Below, one piece after another: positions 5,161-5,443 of a stretch of 5,443 bases of DNA. Source of the DNA: Candidatus Aminicenantota bacterium (GTDB lineage Bacteria > Acidobacteriota > Aminicenantia > Aminicenantales > Saccharicenantaceae); NCBI GenBank assembly GCA_011048485.1, contig DSDX01000106.1, positions 1-5,443 on the forward strand, written 5' to 3'. Every line of letters starts with the position of its first letter. Positions within the stretch are counted from its first letter, which is position 1. Position numbers and translations under genes: made by a program. The notes under the pieces were generated by a model, which worked only from the letters and a program-made list of their open reading frames with translations, made no database searches and was not told the origin of the DNA.

Positions 5161-5209
5161 GAGGGGGTCAAACCTACCTTTTGCTGCAAAAGGTAGGTTT
5201 GACCCCCTC
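5161..5209. repeat. 49-bp near-perfect palindrome (REP/MITE-like), possible terminator
   Basis: Two 24-base arms (5161-5184 and 5186-5209) are exact reverse complements around a single central T at 5185. The arms begin with GAGGGGGTCAAACCTACC and meet at TTTTGC-T-GCAAAA. In RNA either strand would fold into a stem of about 22 bp with a GCTGC or GCAGC loop. The arms are visibly less GC-rich than the surrounding DNA, which suggests an added element. It starts 9 bp after the M28 stop codon (5219-5221), so it could end or protect that transcript. On the minus strand it is followed by CTTTCTCCC, not a T-run, so it is not a typical intrinsic terminator. No target-site duplication is seen. Short palindromes with GGGGTCA-type ends are, to my knowledge, often dispersed repeats mobilised by RAYT/IS200-like Y1 transposases. 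No transposase is in the window. Confidence 0.9.
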
Positions 5210-5218
5210 TTGAGGATC

Positions 5219-5443
5219 TTACCTGTCGGCGAAGGCGTAAACGGTCAGGAAGCCGTGCTGGCTGATCTTGGCGATGAGCTCGCCGCTGACCTTCTCGACG
5301 CTGTCGCTCGGCTGGTGATAGTCCGGGGGCATGCCCGCCATGTAATAGATGAACGGGACGTTGACCGCGGCGAACGAGGCGTGGTCGGAGCCGCCGCTGC
5401 CGACGCCGAGAGCGCTTAAGCGGAAGACCAGGTCGAGCCCGAC
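5219..5443 (-). CDS. M28-family zinc aminopeptidase, C-terminal fragment
   Basis: The last 74 codons and the TAA stop (5219-5221) of a gene that enters from the right edge. The fragment reads GSGGSDHASFAAVNVPFIYY and then MAGMPPDYHQPSDSVEKV, the C-terminal signature of M28 peptidases (SDHxSF, then a hydrophobic strand, then DYHxPSDxxEK). In the family the His of DYH is a zinc ligand, here residue 43 of the fragment; the other zinc ligands and the catalytic Glu lie outside the window. M28 enzymes use two zinc ions to remove N-terminal amino acids or hydrolyse related bonds and are usually exported. The signal peptide, if any, is not in view. The protein ends soon after the catalytic domain, with no C-terminal extension. 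The 49-bp palindrome follows 9 bp after the stop. Confidence 0.9.
   Translation of the reverse strand, partial: VGLDLVFRLSALGVGSGGSDHASFAAVNVPFIYYMAGMPPDYHQPSDSVEKVSGELIAKISQHGFLTVYAFADR

Noticed and set aside
5161..5209. The palindrome as a standard rho-independent terminator.
   Set aside because: Neither side has the required T-run, and the stem is far longer than usual. A structural role in ending transcription remains possible but is not the primary call.
5060..5419. A 119-codon plus-strand frame crossing the 49-bp palindrome and the M28 fragment.
   Set aside because: It would translate through the palindrome, and it lies opposite a minus-strand frame with a clear M28 signature.
1..5443. 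A new defence, toxin-antitoxin or biosynthetic system.
   Set aside because: The genes are mostly well-known families in ordinary arrangements. Only the metallopeptidase and ATP-grasp pair hints at an undescribed pathway, and the window alone cannot establish it.

Overview
The window comes from a GC-rich bacterial chromosome (roughly two thirds G+C by eye; not computed). It holds six protein genes, two of them cut by the window edges, and no RNA gene, CRISPR array or transposase. Exported peptidases of the S46 and M28 types, an N-acetylhexosamine kinase, an RhlB-like DEAD-box helicase and GC-rich coding would fit a proteolytic and saccharolytic member of the Acidobacteriota/Aminicenantota or a similar group. 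That placement is a low-confidence inference with no marker gene behind it.

Layout from the left. On the minus strand: the first 51 codons of an exported S46-family dipeptidyl peptidase (1-155); a NahK-like N-acetylhexosamine 1-kinase (185-1294); and a DEAD-box RNA helicase (1366-2658). These three genes point the same way. The kinase and the S46 gene look like a two-gene unit with a 29-bp gap, and the kinase has its own sigma70-type promoter whose -35 box spans the helicase stop codon. A 234-bp divergent intergenic region (2659-2892) carries one promoter for the helicase and one for a plus-strand putative zinc metallopeptidase (2893-3930). The metallopeptidase promoter has a perfect TTGACA, a run of nine C in the spacer, and a start codon only a few bases past the expected transcription start. 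Convergent to the metallopeptidase is a D-Ala-D-Ala ligase-like ATP-grasp enzyme (4015-5085, minus). Upstream of that gene lie its promoter, a 49-bp nearly perfect palindrome (5161-5209) and the last 74 codons of an M28-family aminopeptidase (5219-5443, minus).

How the genes fit together: the S46 and M28 enzymes would feed on peptides outside the cytoplasm, and the kinase would bring amino sugars (GlcNAc or GalNAc from glycans or mucin-like material) into metabolism. The helicase is RNA housekeeping. The convergent metallopeptidase and ATP-grasp pair is the least understood part. The ATP-grasp enzyme departs from real D-Ala-D-Ala ligases at positions tied to ATP and D-Ala binding, so it probably joins other substrates.

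The best leads are the palindrome (a likely member of a dispersed repeat family), the poly-C tract inside a promoter spacer (a possible phase-variation switch), the apparently leaderless metallopeptidase transcript, and the altered active site of the ATP-grasp protein. I found no clear novel multi-gene defence or biosynthetic system.
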